A DNA stretch of 64,000 nt from Spirochaetia bacterium UBA5763 (GTDB lineage: Bacteria > Spirochaetota > UBA4802 > UBA5550). Of the stretch, positions 42,654 through 51,212 are shown in pieces. The notes beneath the pieces were generated by a model, which was given only the letters and a program-made list of their open reading frames with translations, made no database searches and had not been told where the DNA came from. The stretch's first letter is position 1. Each line of letters begins with the position of its first letter. Both the position numbers and the translations under genes were made by a program. The stretch spans positions 370,142-434,141 of the forward strand of contig DIEX01000018.1 of the NCBI GenBank assembly GCA_002418835.1, written 5' to 3'.

Positions 42654-43238
42654 ATGGAAAAGAATAAACTGAAGTGCGCCATAATTGCAGGTGGTAAGAG
42701 CGGAAGATTCGGCAGCGACAAATCCCTCTACTCTTACGAAGGGAAGACTCTCATAGAGCATGTTCATGAAGCGATCTCCCCTGTTTTTGATGATATTGTG
42801 ATAATAGCAAATGATTCTGAGAAATTCAGTTTTCTCGGGCTGAATGTTATTCCTGATATAATACCGGGGCTGGGTCCCATCGGCGGGATTTACACTGCTG
42901 TGCAGAAACTTGAAGCTGAGAGGATATTCATCTTCCCCTGTGACATGCCTTTTCTCAACACAGAATTCATCAGGTATATGGCCGACATTCCTGACATTTA
43001 TGATATAGTGGTGCCGGCAATCAGCGGTTATTACCAGCCTCTTCATGCCATCTATTCCAAAAGCTGCATAGCTGCGATAAAAAGAAATATCGATGCTGAA
43101 GATTACAGGATGAGCGGATTTTTTGAAGGGCATAATATAAGGGTGGTTAATGAAGATGAGATCGGCTTCTATGATGACCCGGATAAAATGTTCAGAAATG
43201 TAAATTTCCGTGAAGACATTGAAGGGCATCTTCACTGA
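42654..43238 (+). CDS. mobA: Molybdenum cofactor guanylyltransferase MobA
   Basis: 194 residues. The nucleotidyltransferase signature is IIAGGKSGRFGSDKSLYSYEGKTLIE in the N-terminus, followed by PDIIPGLGPIGGIYTAV and IFIFPCDMPFLNTEFI with the metal-binding aspartate. MobA joins GMP to molybdopterin for bis-MGD enzymes such as formate dehydrogenase or DMSO reductase-family proteins. No such enzyme is in the window. GGAGG precedes the ATG; it diverges from mobB. Confidence 0.93.
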   Translation: MEKNKLKCAIIAGGKSGRFGSDKSLYSYEGKTLIEHVHEAISPVFDDIVIIANDSEKFSFLGLNVIPDIIPGLGPIGGIYTAVQKLEAERIFIFPCDMPFLNTEFIRYMADIPDIYDIVVPAISGYYQPLHAIYSKSCIAAIKRNIDAEDYRMSGFFEGHNIRVVNEDEIGFYDDPDKMFRNVNFREDIEGHLH

Positions 43239-43418
43239 AAATATCTATAGTCTGAACTTTTTACTATTATGTTAAATAATCAGAAATAAAGTGATTTCCC
43301 GGAATATTTTGTTTACATATATGTAAGCGGGTAATGCTTGTAGCGGTATAAATCCCCATTTTTATGAACCTGATTCTTTGTTATAGACAGTGGGGAATCC
43401 CACAAGTTCGGACGGTAT

Positions 43419-44876
43419 ATGAATTCTAAAGTAGTATCTTTAATAGATGAAGAAAATTACAGGCCCAGGGAGGAGTGCGGAATTTTCGGCATTTACGGCA
43501 ATCCCTTTGCTGCGAACCTTACTTATCTCGGCCTCTACTCCCTTCAGCACAGGGGGCAGGAATCTGCGGGGATAGCCTCATCAGACGGCGAGCATATCTT
43601 CAGATATGCCGGAATGGGTGAGGTGAACGATGTATTTTCGCAGGAGCATATTGACAATCTCCCCGGTAAAATGGCAATAGGGCATAACAGGTATTCCACA
43701 ACAGGATCTTCATTTCTCCGCAATGCCCAGCCATTCAGGGCATCCTCAGTACTGGGGCCAATTGTGCTGGCTCATAACGGCAACCTTACGAACGCCGGCT
43801 CCATAAGACATGAGCTTGAAAAACAGGGGCAGATTTTTCAGACAACCATCGATTCTGAAGTTATTGTTCACCTCATGGCAAAGTCTGGGGAGAGGGACTT
43901 CCAGGCCGCGCTTATTGCGTCGCTCCGGCAGGTGAAGGGGGCGTACTCTCTTCTTGTGATGAACAGGGATAAAATATACGCGGTAAGAGACCCTTACGGG
44001 TTCAGGCCCCTGGCTCTCGGTAAAATTGATAGCTCATGGGTTGTGGCTTCAGAAACATGCGCCTTTGATATAATCGGCGCTAAATATGAAAGGGATGTCA
44101 GGCCCGGGGAACTTCTTGAAATTTCTGAGAGCGGAGTAAAATCATTTTTTCCATTTGATAAAAGTGAGGAATCTCTCTGCGTTTTCGAGTACATATATTT
44201 TTCAAGGCCCGACAGCAGAATATTCGGTGATTCAGTCTATGATATGAGGATCGAACTGGGGAGGATGCTTGCAAGGCAGTCACCGGCAGAGGCTGATATT
44301 GTCGTTCCTATCCCGGATTCATCGAACTGCGCCGCACTGGGTTATGCGAAGGAGTCGGGTATACCATTTGAGCTCGCAATGATACGCAGTCACTATATAG
44401 GGAGAACTTTTATTGAGCCCACACAGAAGATCCGTGACCTGGGGGCAAAACTGAAATTCAATGTTGTGGAATCAGTTGTAAAAGGGAAACGTATTGTCGT
44501 TGTGGATGATTCGATCATGCGCGGCACCACCATGCGGAAGATTATCAAGATGTTCAGAAATGCAGGTGCTGCTGAGATACATGTAAGGATATCCGCTCCA
44601 CCCACAATATTCCCCTGCTATTATGGTATAGATATACCCACACGCAGCGAACTCATTGCCGCCACACATACCATTGAAGAGATATGTAAATACCTCCGTG
44701 TTGATTCAATCAGCTATCTCACAATTGAAACCATGCTTGACGCGGTGAACAGGCCTGAAAAGAAATTCTGCACAGCATGTTTTGACGGTAAATACCCCTG
44801 CAGTTTTGACGCTGATTCTGAAAGTGAGGATAGCCAGAAGTATCTCTTTGAAGAGGGGAACGGAGAGTATTACTGA
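43419..44876 (+). CDS. purF: Amidophosphoribosyltransferase, Fe-S type
   Basis: A 485-residue enzyme for the first step of purine synthesis (PRPP plus glutamine to phosphoribosylamine). After a 19-residue propeptide the nucleophile is Cys20 in ECGIFGIYG. The glutaminase domain shows HRGQESAGI, GHNRYSTTG and AHNGNLTN; the PRPP loop is IVVVDDSIMRGTT. Cys254, Cys400, Cys451 and Cys454 (SLCVFEYIYF, FPCYYG, CTAC) match the [4Fe-4S] ligands of the Bacillus-type enzyme, implying oxygen sensitivity. The 180-base upstream gap has no recognised purine riboswitch. Confidence 0.96.
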   Translation: MNSKVVSLIDEENYRPREECGIFGIYGNPFAANLTYLGLYSLQHRGQESAGIASSDGEHIFRYAGMGEVNDVFSQEHIDNLPGKMAIGHNRYSTTGSSFLRNAQPFRASSVLGPIVLAHNGNLTNAGSIRHELEKQGQIFQTTIDSEVIVHLMAKSGERDFQAALIASLRQVKGAYSLLVMNRDKIYAVRDPYGFRPLALGKIDSSWVVASETCAFDIIGAKYERDVRPGELLEISESGVKSFFPFDKSEESLCVFEYIYFSRPDSRIFGDSVYDMRIELGRMLARQSPAEADIVVPIPDSSNCAALGYAKESGIPFELAMIRSHYIGRTFIEPTQKIRDLGAKLKFNVVESVVKGKRIVVVDDSIMRGTTMRKIIKMFRNAGAAEIHVRISAPPTIFPCYYGIDIPTRSELIAATHTIEEICKYLRVDSISYLTIETMLDAVNRPEKKFCTACFDGKYPCSFDADSESEDSQKYLFEEGNGEYY

Positions 44877-44966
44877 GATAAAAAAAGGGGGGGAAGCCGT
44901 TATTTCTGAACTGTGCTCTTTAAAAGTTATAAAATACCCGGCTGTTTTTTCGTGAACTAAAAATAC

Positions 44967-44995
44967 TTGACGTTTTTTCCTCCCTGTTGTTTCTG
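44967..44995 (+). promoter_or_regulatory. Candidate tRNA-Trp promoter
   Basis: TTGACG with TTTCTG after 17 bases, ending 14 bases before the tRNA. Weak -10. Confidence 0.3.
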
Positions 44996-45009
44996 GTTTT
45001 CATCGATAC

Positions 45010-45082
45010 AGGTCACTAGTTCAATTGGTAGAGCATCGGTCTCCAAAACCGAGTGTTGGGGGTTCGAGTCCCTCGTGGCCTG
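45010..45082 (+). tRNA. tRNA-Trp (anticodon CCA)
   Basis: Acceptor stem AGGTCAC/GTGGCCT (one G-U pair) with G discriminator, anticodon arm TCGGT-CTCCAAA-ACCGA placing CCA, and T arm GGGTTCGAGTCCC. The terminal CCA is not encoded. Confidence 0.95.
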
Positions 45083-45087
45083 CATAG

Positions 45088-45115
45088 AAGCCGTCCCTAA
45101 AAGGCGGCTTTTTTT
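45088..45115 (+). terminator. Intrinsic terminator after tRNA-Trp
   Basis: AAGCCG and CGGCTT pair (the stem extends with a bulge), followed by seven T. It lies between the tRNA and the DUF2179 gene, whose own transcription start must therefore read through or lie close by. Confidence 0.8.
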
Positions 45116-45131
45116 ATTTCAGGAAAAAATC

Positions 45132-45689
45132 ATGGGCGCTGAAATATTAACTCTTTTCCTCATATTCCTCGCCAGGGTAGTGGATGTGTCTATCGGCACA
45201 TTCCGCATTATACTTGTGTCCAGAGGATACAGGAACCTCGCCCCGATTCTCGGTTTTTTTGAAGTCCTTATCTGGATTACTGCCATAGGGCATGTGATGA
45301 AAAACCTGAACGGTTTTTACAGCTATATTTTTTACGCAGCAGGTTTTGCAGCAGGGACATTTATCGGCATGAAACTGGAATCCTTTGTTTCAATCGGATA
45401 CCAGTCCCTCAGGATTATCACTACAGAAAAAGTAACAGCACTCCCCCTGACCCTCCGCGAAGAGGGATATGGTATAACAACAATAACCGGCCGTGGTTTG
45501 AAAGGTGAGGTTTTACTGATGTACACCACTGTGCCGCGATCTAAAGTGAAACATGTAATGGAGATCGTGGAGGAGCTTGAACCTAATTCATTTATCACAA
45601 TTGAGGATGTGAGAGCTTACAAGTCGGGATATATTGCCCAGCCCGGTTTTTCGGAAAGATTCGGCCGCGGCGTAACCAAGAGAAAATAA
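45132..45689 (+). CDS. DUF2179/UPF0316 membrane protein
   Basis: 185 residues from the ATG at 45132 with AGGAAA six bases ahead; a longer open frame runs through the tRNA and is not real. Three hydrophobic segments (LTLFLIFLARVVDVSIGTFRI; ILGFFEVLIWITAIGHVM; YIFYAAGFAAGTFIGM, each cited in part) are followed by a soluble C-terminal domain (REEGYGITTITGRGLKGEVLLMY, VEELEPNSFITIEDV) typical of DUF2179, a small nucleotide-like binding fold. Function is unknown. The polysaccharide deacetylase gene begins 16 bases after. Confidence 0.88.
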   Translation: MGAEILTLFLIFLARVVDVSIGTFRIILVSRGYRNLAPILGFFEVLIWITAIGHVMKNLNGFYSYIFYAAGFAAGTFIGMKLESFVSIGYQSLRIITTEKVTALPLTLREEGYGITTITGRGLKGEVLLMYTTVPRSKVKHVMEIVEELEPNSFITIEDVRAYKSGYIAQPGFSERFGRGVTKRK

Positions 45690-45705
45690 TTATTACAGGA
45701 AAAAG

Positions 45706-46515
45706 ATGAAATTCAGAACTGCCTTAATATTTTTTACGGTGATGTTGTTATGCGGCCTGCTCTACGGAAAAGAGAGTCCGGTAAGCGGAGCATATATAAA
45801 AAAAAAGGAAGCTATAACTTCAAAATATAAAGGCGTCAAGCCGGTAGTTTTTTCCCAGTGGGCCCCCGGCGTTAAAACGCGGATAGACGCAAACGAAAAG
45901 ATTGCAGTAATCACTCTTGATGCATGCGGCGGGAGAAAGGGGAGCGGTTATGATCGTGAGCTTATCGATTTCCTGCGCGAAAATAAGATACCTGCGTCTC
46001 TCTTCATGACAGCATTATGGATCGATGCGAACAGGGAACTCACTGTAGAACTTTCCCGTGACCCGCTTTTTGAAATCGAAAACCACGGATACAGGCATAA
46101 ACCTGCATCGGTAAATGGAGCTAAAATCTACGGGAGGAGGGGGACACCGACTTCCGGTGATCTCTTTGATGAAATTGAACTTAATGCTGAAAAGATTCAG
46201 GCTCTCACAGGGAGGAGGCCGCTCTTCTACCGGCCTGGCACAGCGTACTTTGATGATGTAGCTGTGAAGATCTGCTATGACCTTAATCATGTCCCGATGA
46301 ATTTTTCAGTTATTTCAGGTGATGCAGCCGGATTTTCTGCGGAGAGGATCGAGCGGAGAATACTCTCACAGGTGAAACCGGGATCTGTGATTATCGCACA
46401 CATGAACCAGCCGGGGAGGAGACTCTACCCTGCGATGAAGAGAAGCCTCATAAAACTTAAAGCTCAGGGCTACCGTTTCGTGAAACTTTCGGAGTATAAA
46501 GATAAACTGAAGTAG
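45706..46515 (+). CDS. Polysaccharide deacetylase family protein
   Basis: 269 residues with an N-terminal hydrophobic segment (ALIFFTVMLLCGLLYG), so exported or membrane-anchored. The NodB domain opens with ITLDACGG, where the usual TFDDG is replaced, and carries the metal-binding HGYRHKP, then FYRPGTAYFDD and VIIAHMNQPG near the end. Such enzymes remove acetyl groups from peptidoglycan or other sugars of the envelope. The single aspartate in the first motif is typical of a subset. Substrate is unknown. AGGAAAAAG precedes the ATG. Confidence 0.87.
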   Translation: MKFRTALIFFTVMLLCGLLYGKESPVSGAYIKKKEAITSKYKGVKPVVFSQWAPGVKTRIDANEKIAVITLDACGGRKGSGYDRELIDFLRENKIPASLFMTALWIDANRELTVELSRDPLFEIENHGYRHKPASVNGAKIYGRRGTPTSGDLFDEIELNAEKIQALTGRRPLFYRPGTAYFDDVAVKICYDLNHVPMNFSVISGDAAGFSAERIERRILSQVKPGSVIIAHMNQPGRRLYPAMKRSLIKLKAQGYRFVKLSEYKDKLK

Positions 46516-46518
46516 AGG

Positions 46519-47622
46519 TTAATCCTCAATCAATGACGAGGCATACTCCGCAATTGCGAGGCATGAAGTGAGCCCCGGTGATTCGATACCTATAAGATTG
46601 ATAAAATTTTTCAACCCGCATGATGTTTCATTCGTAATAACGAAATCTCTGAACTTATCCCCCGGTTTCTGAAGCTTCGGCCTTATGCCGCAGTCGTAAG
46701 GATATAAATCAGATACATCGGTTTTCATGAAGGTTGAAACTGAGTATAAGATCTCCTCTTTAAATTTTTCATTCATGGAGTAATCAGCTCTGTTTTCATC
46801 GAGATAATAAGCGTTGGGCCCGAATGTCACACTGCCGTCAGTAAAAAGCCTGTTGTGTATTCCGAGAGATTTCCCGTCAGGTGAAGGAACAGGATATATC
46901 AGGAGGTTCATCTTTTTTACGTTATCAGATTTATAGTACTCCCCTTTGCATAAGCTGAGCCTGTAATTCATTGAATCAATATTAATCCCTGCGGATTCAG
47001 CAACTCTGTCCGAGAAGAGACCGGCACAGTTGAACACTATATCAGCCGTGATTGAATCTCCGGAAGTTGTGGTGACCGCATATCCCTTATTGAACTGTTC
47101 AACACGGGATACTTCAGACCTGTATGAGAAAAGGGCGCCGTTATCCTTTGAGATAGTTTCAAGCCTCTTCATCAGTTCATAAGAATTCATGATCCCCGCA
47201 GTTGGTACATGCACTCCTGCGATAGCACGGACCTGCGGTTCAGCTTTCTCTATCTCGGCGCCATCAGCCATGCGGAGACCAGGCACGCCGTTGGCGATTC
47301 CGTTTTTATAAAGTCTTTCGATTTCGGGGATCTCATCTTCTGATGATGCAATGATATACTTTCCGCACCTGTTGTGGGCAATATCATTCTCCTTCATAAA
47401 TCTGTAGAGCAGTTCATTCCCGCGAAGAGATAATTTGGTCTTCAGTGAATTCTGCGGGTAGTATATGCCGGAGTGTACTGTTTCGCTGTTTCTGCTGCTT
47501 GTGTGCCTGCCGAAGGATTCCTCCATCTCCAGCACTACAACAGAATATTTTACGGAGAGGCGGGCAACCAGGGCAAGTCCGACAGCCCCGGCGCCAATGA
47601 TAATTATATCCGTGTGATCCAT
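46519..47622 (-). CDS. FAD-dependent 2-hydroxyacid oxidoreductase (LhgO-like)
   Basis: 367 residues of the DAO fold. The FAD site is IIIGAGAVGLALVARL; SSRNSETVHSGIYYP is the hallmark of L-2-hydroxyglutarate oxidase/dehydrogenase-like proteins, with GVHVPTAGIMNSYELMKRL, FNCAGLFSDRVA and the closing NLIGIESPGLTSCLAIA. It probably oxidises L-2-hydroxyglutarate or a related 2-hydroxyacid. It starts six bases after the Ldh-type gene, so both are one transcription unit. It is convergent with the deacetylase (three bases between stops). Confidence 0.88.
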   Translation of the reverse strand: MDHTDIIIIGAGAVGLALVARLSVKYSVVVLEMEESFGRHTSSRNSETVHSGIYYPQNSLKTKLSLRGNELLYRFMKENDIAHNRCGKYIIASSEDEIPEIERLYKNGIANGVPGLRMADGAEIEKAEPQVRAIAGVHVPTAGIMNSYELMKRLETISKDNGALFSYRSEVSRVEQFNKGYAVTTTSGDSITADIVFNCAGLFSDRVAESAGINIDSMNYRLSLCKGEYYKSDNVKKMNLLIYPVPSPDGKSLGIHNRLFTDGSVTFGPNAYYLDENRADYSMNEKFKEEILYSVSTFMKTDVSDLYPYDCGIRPKLQKPGDKFRDFVITNETSCGLKNFINLIGIESPGLTSCLAIAEYASSLIED

Positions 47623-47628
47623 TAAGTT

Positions 47629-48741
47629 TTATTTTTCGAATGAAAACTTATATTGCGTGAGGCCGCACTGATCCCGCATGAGGATCATCTCCCTCTGAAG
47701 CTCTTCACCAACTGGTACGCCCTTACCCTGTCTTTCAAGCCACGCAAGGTGCTCTTTCTCTCCTGCTGTGTAGATCCTTTCAGCGCCGGGCATTTTGTCA
47801 GAATTGCGGAGCTGTCTCAGAATGTCCCCTGAGATCTTTTTGAATTCCTCAACTTCGGTGAAGTGCGAAATATTTATTGCCATGAAGAAGTGCCCTAACC
47901 TGTAAGGAACCTTCTTCCCGTTTTCAAATCCTGAAAGCATCTTGAGATAGCTTCCACCCTGCAGCGCTGCTGAGAGAATTTCAACTACAGTTGCATATCC
48001 GTAACCCTTGAAGCCTGCTCCATCCTCCCCTATGCCGCCAAGTGGAGTAAGTGCTGCTGTGCCTTTAATGAGATCATTCAATGCCGAAACCGGATCAGTT
48101 GTTGATTTACCGTTCCTGTCAATAACCCACCCTTCGGGCATCCTTTTACCTGTGCGGGCATAAACCTCGATCTTCCCGCGCTGGCTCACTGATGTTGCGC
48201 AGTCCAGTACAAAGGGGAACTCCTCGTCTGTCGGTATTCCGAATACAAGCGGATTGGTGCCTAACATATTCTCAATACCGAATGTCGGAGCAATGGAGGG
48301 CCTTGCGTTTGTTCCTGTTATCCCTATCATACCTTTTTCAGCAGCCATGAGGGCGTAGTAACCTGCGATGCCGTAATGGGTGGAGTTGCGCACTGCTGTC
48401 ATTCCAAGGCCGAATTTTTCAGCCTTCTCCATTGCCATTGTCATTGCGCGTTTCCCTATTACATGTCCCATGCCGTTATGGCCGTCGATAACCGCAGTTG
48501 CCGGGCTCTCCCTGACAATCTCGAAATCCGTTACAGGGAGCTGTATCCCTTCTTTAATTCTATCGTAGTATATGGGTTTCATCCTGTTGAGCCCGTGGGA
48601 ATCTATACCGCGTTTGTCCGATTCGATGAGTACGTCAGCAGAAACCTCTGCATCCTTCTCCGGAACTCCAATCTTTATAAATACATCCCTCATGAAATTT
48701 CTCACAAGGTCAAAATCAAGCCATACTAAATTCTCTTCCAT
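47629..48741 (-). CDS. Ldh_2 family malate/L-lactate dehydrogenase-like protein
   Basis: 370 residues of the NAD(P)-dependent Ldh_2 (YlbC/YiaK/MdhL-like) family: ESDKRGIDSHGLNRM, FDGHNGMGHVIG-like VIDGHNGMGHVIG, AVRNSTHYGIAGYYALMAAEKGMIGIT, GTNPLVFGIPT, LDCATS and GFKGYGYATVVEIL. Family members oxidise or reduce 2-hydroxy acids such as malate, lactate or ureidoglycolate. Together with the LhgO-like gene it suggests a route for hydroxyacids, with substrate undecided. AAGGAG lies six bases ahead of the ATG. Confidence 0.92.
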   Translation of the reverse strand: MEENLVWLDFDLVRNFMRDVFIKIGVPEKDAEVSADVLIESDKRGIDSHGLNRMKPIYYDRIKEGIQLPVTDFEIVRESPATAVIDGHNGMGHVIGKRAMTMAMEKAEKFGLGMTAVRNSTHYGIAGYYALMAAEKGMIGITGTNARPSIAPTFGIENMLGTNPLVFGIPTDEEFPFVLDCATSVSQRGKIEVYARTGKRMPEGWVIDRNGKSTTDPVSALNDLIKGTAALTPLGGIGEDGAGFKGYGYATVVEILSAALQGGSYLKMLSGFENGKKVPYRLGHFFMAINISHFTEVEEFKKISGDILRQLRNSDKMPGAERIYTAGEKEHLAWLERQGKGVPVGEELQREMILMRDQCGLTQYKFSFEK

Positions 48742-48783
48742 CTGCTGCTCCTTATATTATTAGGGGGATTAAATTTACTCTGT

Positions 48784-48806
48784 GATAAACGGCCGTTATA
48801 TGTCAA
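48784..48806 (-). promoter_or_regulatory. TTGACA element with adjacent palindrome
   Basis: On the minus strand TTGACA (48801-48806) is followed by the 10-bp palindrome AACGGCCGTT (48788-48797), which would fall in the promoter spacer and could be an operator for the hydroxyacid operon. A convincing -10 is not seen. Confidence 0.4.
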
Positions 48807-48869
48807 GAATCTCTTGCGAAAAAACTAACTGCGGAAACAGTAGAACACAAAGATTCCTGATTGCAATTC

Positions 48870-48993
48870 TGTCATTTCGAACCCTCTTCAAATCTTCGGG
48901 TGAGAAATCTAAACAGTAAAAGTTTATTTATAATTATTGAATAAACCTGATTCATTCAGTAATAAAGATTTCTCACATGCGTTCGAAATGACA
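48870..48993. repeat. MITE-like inverted repeat (TGTCATTTCGAAC ends)
   Basis: The left arm starts TGTCATTTCGAAC and ends GAGAAATCT; the right arm is its near complement (AGATTTCTCACATGC then GTTCGAAATGACA). The arms enclose an AT-rich centre of about 55 bases. The TGTCATTTCGAAC/GAGAAATCT phrases are a widely dispersed class of bacterial repeat. No coding capacity. Confidence 0.75.
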
Positions 48994-49092
48994 CAAATTA
49001 TCTATAAATTCAGTAATAATTCCTAAAAGCATTATAAGAATAAAAAACTCTAAAATTTAATTATGTATAAAATTATTATAATCATAAAATTT

Positions 49093-49193
49093 TGTCATTC
49101 CGGTTTTGCTTCTTCAGTTCGTGCAAATACCGGAATCTCATAGATTGGTTTTATGAGATACCGGCATTGCGCTGCGCTACAGCCGGTATGACA
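49093..49193. repeat. REP/BIME-like inverted repeat (TGTCAT ends)
   Basis: Begins TGTCATTCCGG and ends CCGGTATGACA. Inside are two stems of their own (CCGG pairs at each side) and a central TCTCATA/TATGAGA pairing around a 9-base loop. Non-coding. Together with the element at 48870 it fills most of the 533-base gap between the hydroxyacid operon and the next gene. Confidence 0.7.
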
Positions 49194-49274
49194 GAAAAGC
49201 ATACTAATAGCTTTGCACTAATTACTATGTTTAGGAATAAACATTGCTATAAATTCTTGAATTTCGCAGCTCTC

Positions 49275-50708
49275 CTATCTCTTCCCTATCTTCACCATAA
49301 AACTCCCGGCCAGTGAAAGTATAAAAAATATTCCTGTAACAGGTATAAGCATATAGATCACAGCGGTTGTTGCAGCTCTGTCGAGAAAGGCGTATTTAAC
49401 CGGGTCGCTGATAATTTCCGGCAGCAGCAGCCCCGGCACAAGTGATACCAGTATCATTGCAATCCCTGCAATGGCAATGATCATTGAGGGGTATTTGATA
49501 ATATAGCCGATGTTTTTAATGCCGTTTCTGCGGTCAGCGGAAAATATGAATATCAGAAGAAGGAGTATCAGAGCAACGGCACCAGCAGCACAGGGGAGGT
49601 ATTTCCCCGCAGTCATACCGATCATAACCTTTTCAGCAATGTCCCCTTTGCTCCCCGAAAGAAGTATGGGGCCGGATTTGACAACTCCGCCGCTGTATGT
49701 AATTCCTGTCCCTTTAAGAATTGAATTCCCCGCTTTCTCGGCAATCCAGGAGTCTGACATTGTGAAGAGCTTTGACATTACCCAGGGGCTCTTGAGTCCA
49801 GGAGTGCTTTTCACAGTTTCGGCAAAGACTTCGCTCAGAAGGTTCTTCTCTTTTTCTATTCCGTTGTCATTAACTTTAACAATGAAGCTCATACTGAACG
49901 GCGGCACTTTAACATTGGTTGACGTGTCAATTATGCCTGAGTCCACGTTGAGTCTGGACTGGTAAACATTTCCGGCGTTTTTCTGCTCAGGGTATGATGT
50001 AAAAAAATCGAGGTAAGTGGTGATTATATTTTTAATCTCTTTTTCAAGGAAGAGTGTATTGAGTCTTTCCGTGAGCACAGGTTCGATTTTTGAGATATCG
50101 TGATACATCTCGTTGACAAACTCACCCTGACGGTCTTCAATTATTTTGCGGGCATCCTTCTCTTTGTCCTTCATATCGTCATCGGCATCTTCGAAGATGT
50201 CTTCCGCTTTCTTCATTTCATCTTCGGATTTATCTATGGCGTCTTCATTTTTATCACGATAGTTTTTAATCTCTTTGAGTGAAGACTTAAGCTCCTTCAT
50301 CTTATGTTTTTTAAAGTCCTTGAAGTCAGCTTCAGTTTTAAAGGAGTCAGATGATTTTTCCCACTCAAGGTCGTCCAGCTCATCAATCTGTTTTTCTATA
50401 CTTTTATATTCATCAGTTTTATTCAGTTTATTGAACGCAAGGAGCTTCTCATCGTAATCCTTTTTTGCCCTGTCATATTCAGGTTTGAAAGCGGATATTC
50501 CGGTCTTCTTTTCAATCTCCCTTTTTATATCTGTCTCGACTTCGAGATTTTTTGCTTCAATAAATGTCTTAACAAGGTTCAGGTTTTTAATTATGCGCAC
50601 ATGAAAATCCGGGGTTAAAAAAAGGGTAATCATTATTGAAAGGGCGATTAAAACAGGGATGATTGCAGCAGAAATAATTGAGAATATGTATAACAGAATT
50701 TTTCTCAT
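49275..50708 (-). CDS. Unknown membrane protein with charged coiled coil
   Basis: About 477 residues; I do not recognise a family. One hydrophobic segment at the N-terminus (IFSIISAAIIPVLIALSIMI) is followed by a very acidic and lysine-rich helical region of about 150 residues, a mixed region of about 160 residues, and three hydrophobic segments near the C-terminus (LPCAAGAVALILLLLIFIF; IIAIAGIAMILVSLVPGLLL; IYMLIPVTGIFFILSLAG). The middle may be outside the cytoplasm, held between membrane helices. The ATG at 50708 is chosen for GGAGG seven bases ahead. An in-frame TTG at 50732 and a stop-free frame beyond it run into a tandem array. Confidence 0.75.
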   Translation of the reverse strand: MRKILLYIFSIISAAIIPVLIALSIMITLFLTPDFHVRIIKNLNLVKTFIEAKNLEVETDIKREIEKKTGISAFKPEYDRAKKDYDEKLLAFNKLNKTDEYKSIEKQIDELDDLEWEKSSDSFKTEADFKDFKKHKMKELKSSLKEIKNYRDKNEDAIDKSEDEMKKAEDIFEDADDDMKDKEKDARKIIEDRQGEFVNEMYHDISKIEPVLTERLNTLFLEKEIKNIITTYLDFFTSYPEQKNAGNVYQSRLNVDSGIIDTSTNVKVPPFSMSFIVKVNDNGIEKEKNLLSEVFAETVKSTPGLKSPWVMSKLFTMSDSWIAEKAGNSILKGTGITYSGGVVKSGPILLSGSKGDIAEKVMIGMTAGKYLPCAAGAVALILLLLIFIFSADRRNGIKNIGYIIKYPSMIIAIAGIAMILVSLVPGLLLPEIISDPVKYAFLDRAATTAVIYMLIPVTGIFFILSLAGSFMVKIGKR

Positions 50709-50726
50709 CAAATGCCTCCGTAGCGG

Positions 50727-50977
50727 TTTCAATGCTTTTATATTGAAGTTGATTGAATTTACATTGAATTCAACTGAATTTATGTCAGTTTCAATACTTT
50801 TTGCATTGAATTCAACTGAATTTGTATCGGTTTCAACGCTTTTTTTGTCGATTTCAACTGGAATTGTATCTATTTCAACGCTTTTTACATTGAAGTTGAT
50901 GCAATTTGCTCTGATTTCAAAGCTTTTTGCTTTAAATTCAACTGAATTTACATTGAATTCAATGCTCAGAGCTTTAA
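50727..50977. repeat. Degenerate 21-bp tandem repeat array, 12 units
   Basis: 251 bases made of one 20-base and eleven 21-base units. Typical units alternate ATTCAACTGAATTT-plus-7 and TTTCAACGCTTTTT-plus-7. Because 21 is a multiple of three, frames stay open: the minus strand reads heptads such as SVEFNVN and SIETDIN running in frame toward the gene at 50708, and a plus-strand frame is open too. Translation is not supported by a start signal. Dispersed heptad-coding arrays like this are seen in some other bacteria. Confidence 0.85.
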
Positions 50978-51182
50978 ACGGCAGGTATTTTTAATTAATT
51001 CCTCATATTAAAAGAGACATAAAAAAATTTAAATTTTGGAGTAAATTATAAAAAAAAGAGCAGTCTGTTGCGGATAAATTATTATATTGAATATGAATAG
51101 TTTCTGGAATTTTCCTGTGAAGGTCAGATCAACTTGACCGGCTATTCTTAAGAGTGTATCAAAAGCAACCTTACTTCCTTAT

Positions 51183-51211
51183 AAGAAGGGGCCGCAACCC
51201 CTTCTTTTTTT
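51183..51211. terminator. Intrinsic terminator, T-tract on plus strand
   Basis: AAGAAGGGG and CCCCTTCTT form a 9-bp stem with a 6-base loop, followed on the plus strand by seven T (51205-51211). It lies next to the stop of the minus-strand hybrid kinase, and may serve both directions. The rest of the 50978-51182 stretch holds nothing I can name. Confidence 0.75.
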
Positions 51212-51212
51212 A

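Noticed and set aside
44967..45131. N-terminal extension of the DUF2179 gene
   Set aside because: This in-frame stretch runs through tRNA-Trp and its terminator, and begins at TTG in the tRNA promoter; the ATG at 45132 has a good ribosome-binding site.
50659..50994. Plus-strand open frame across the 21-bp array
   Set aside because: Open only because the 21-base period avoids stops; no start signal was identified. Kept as a repeat finding, not a gene.
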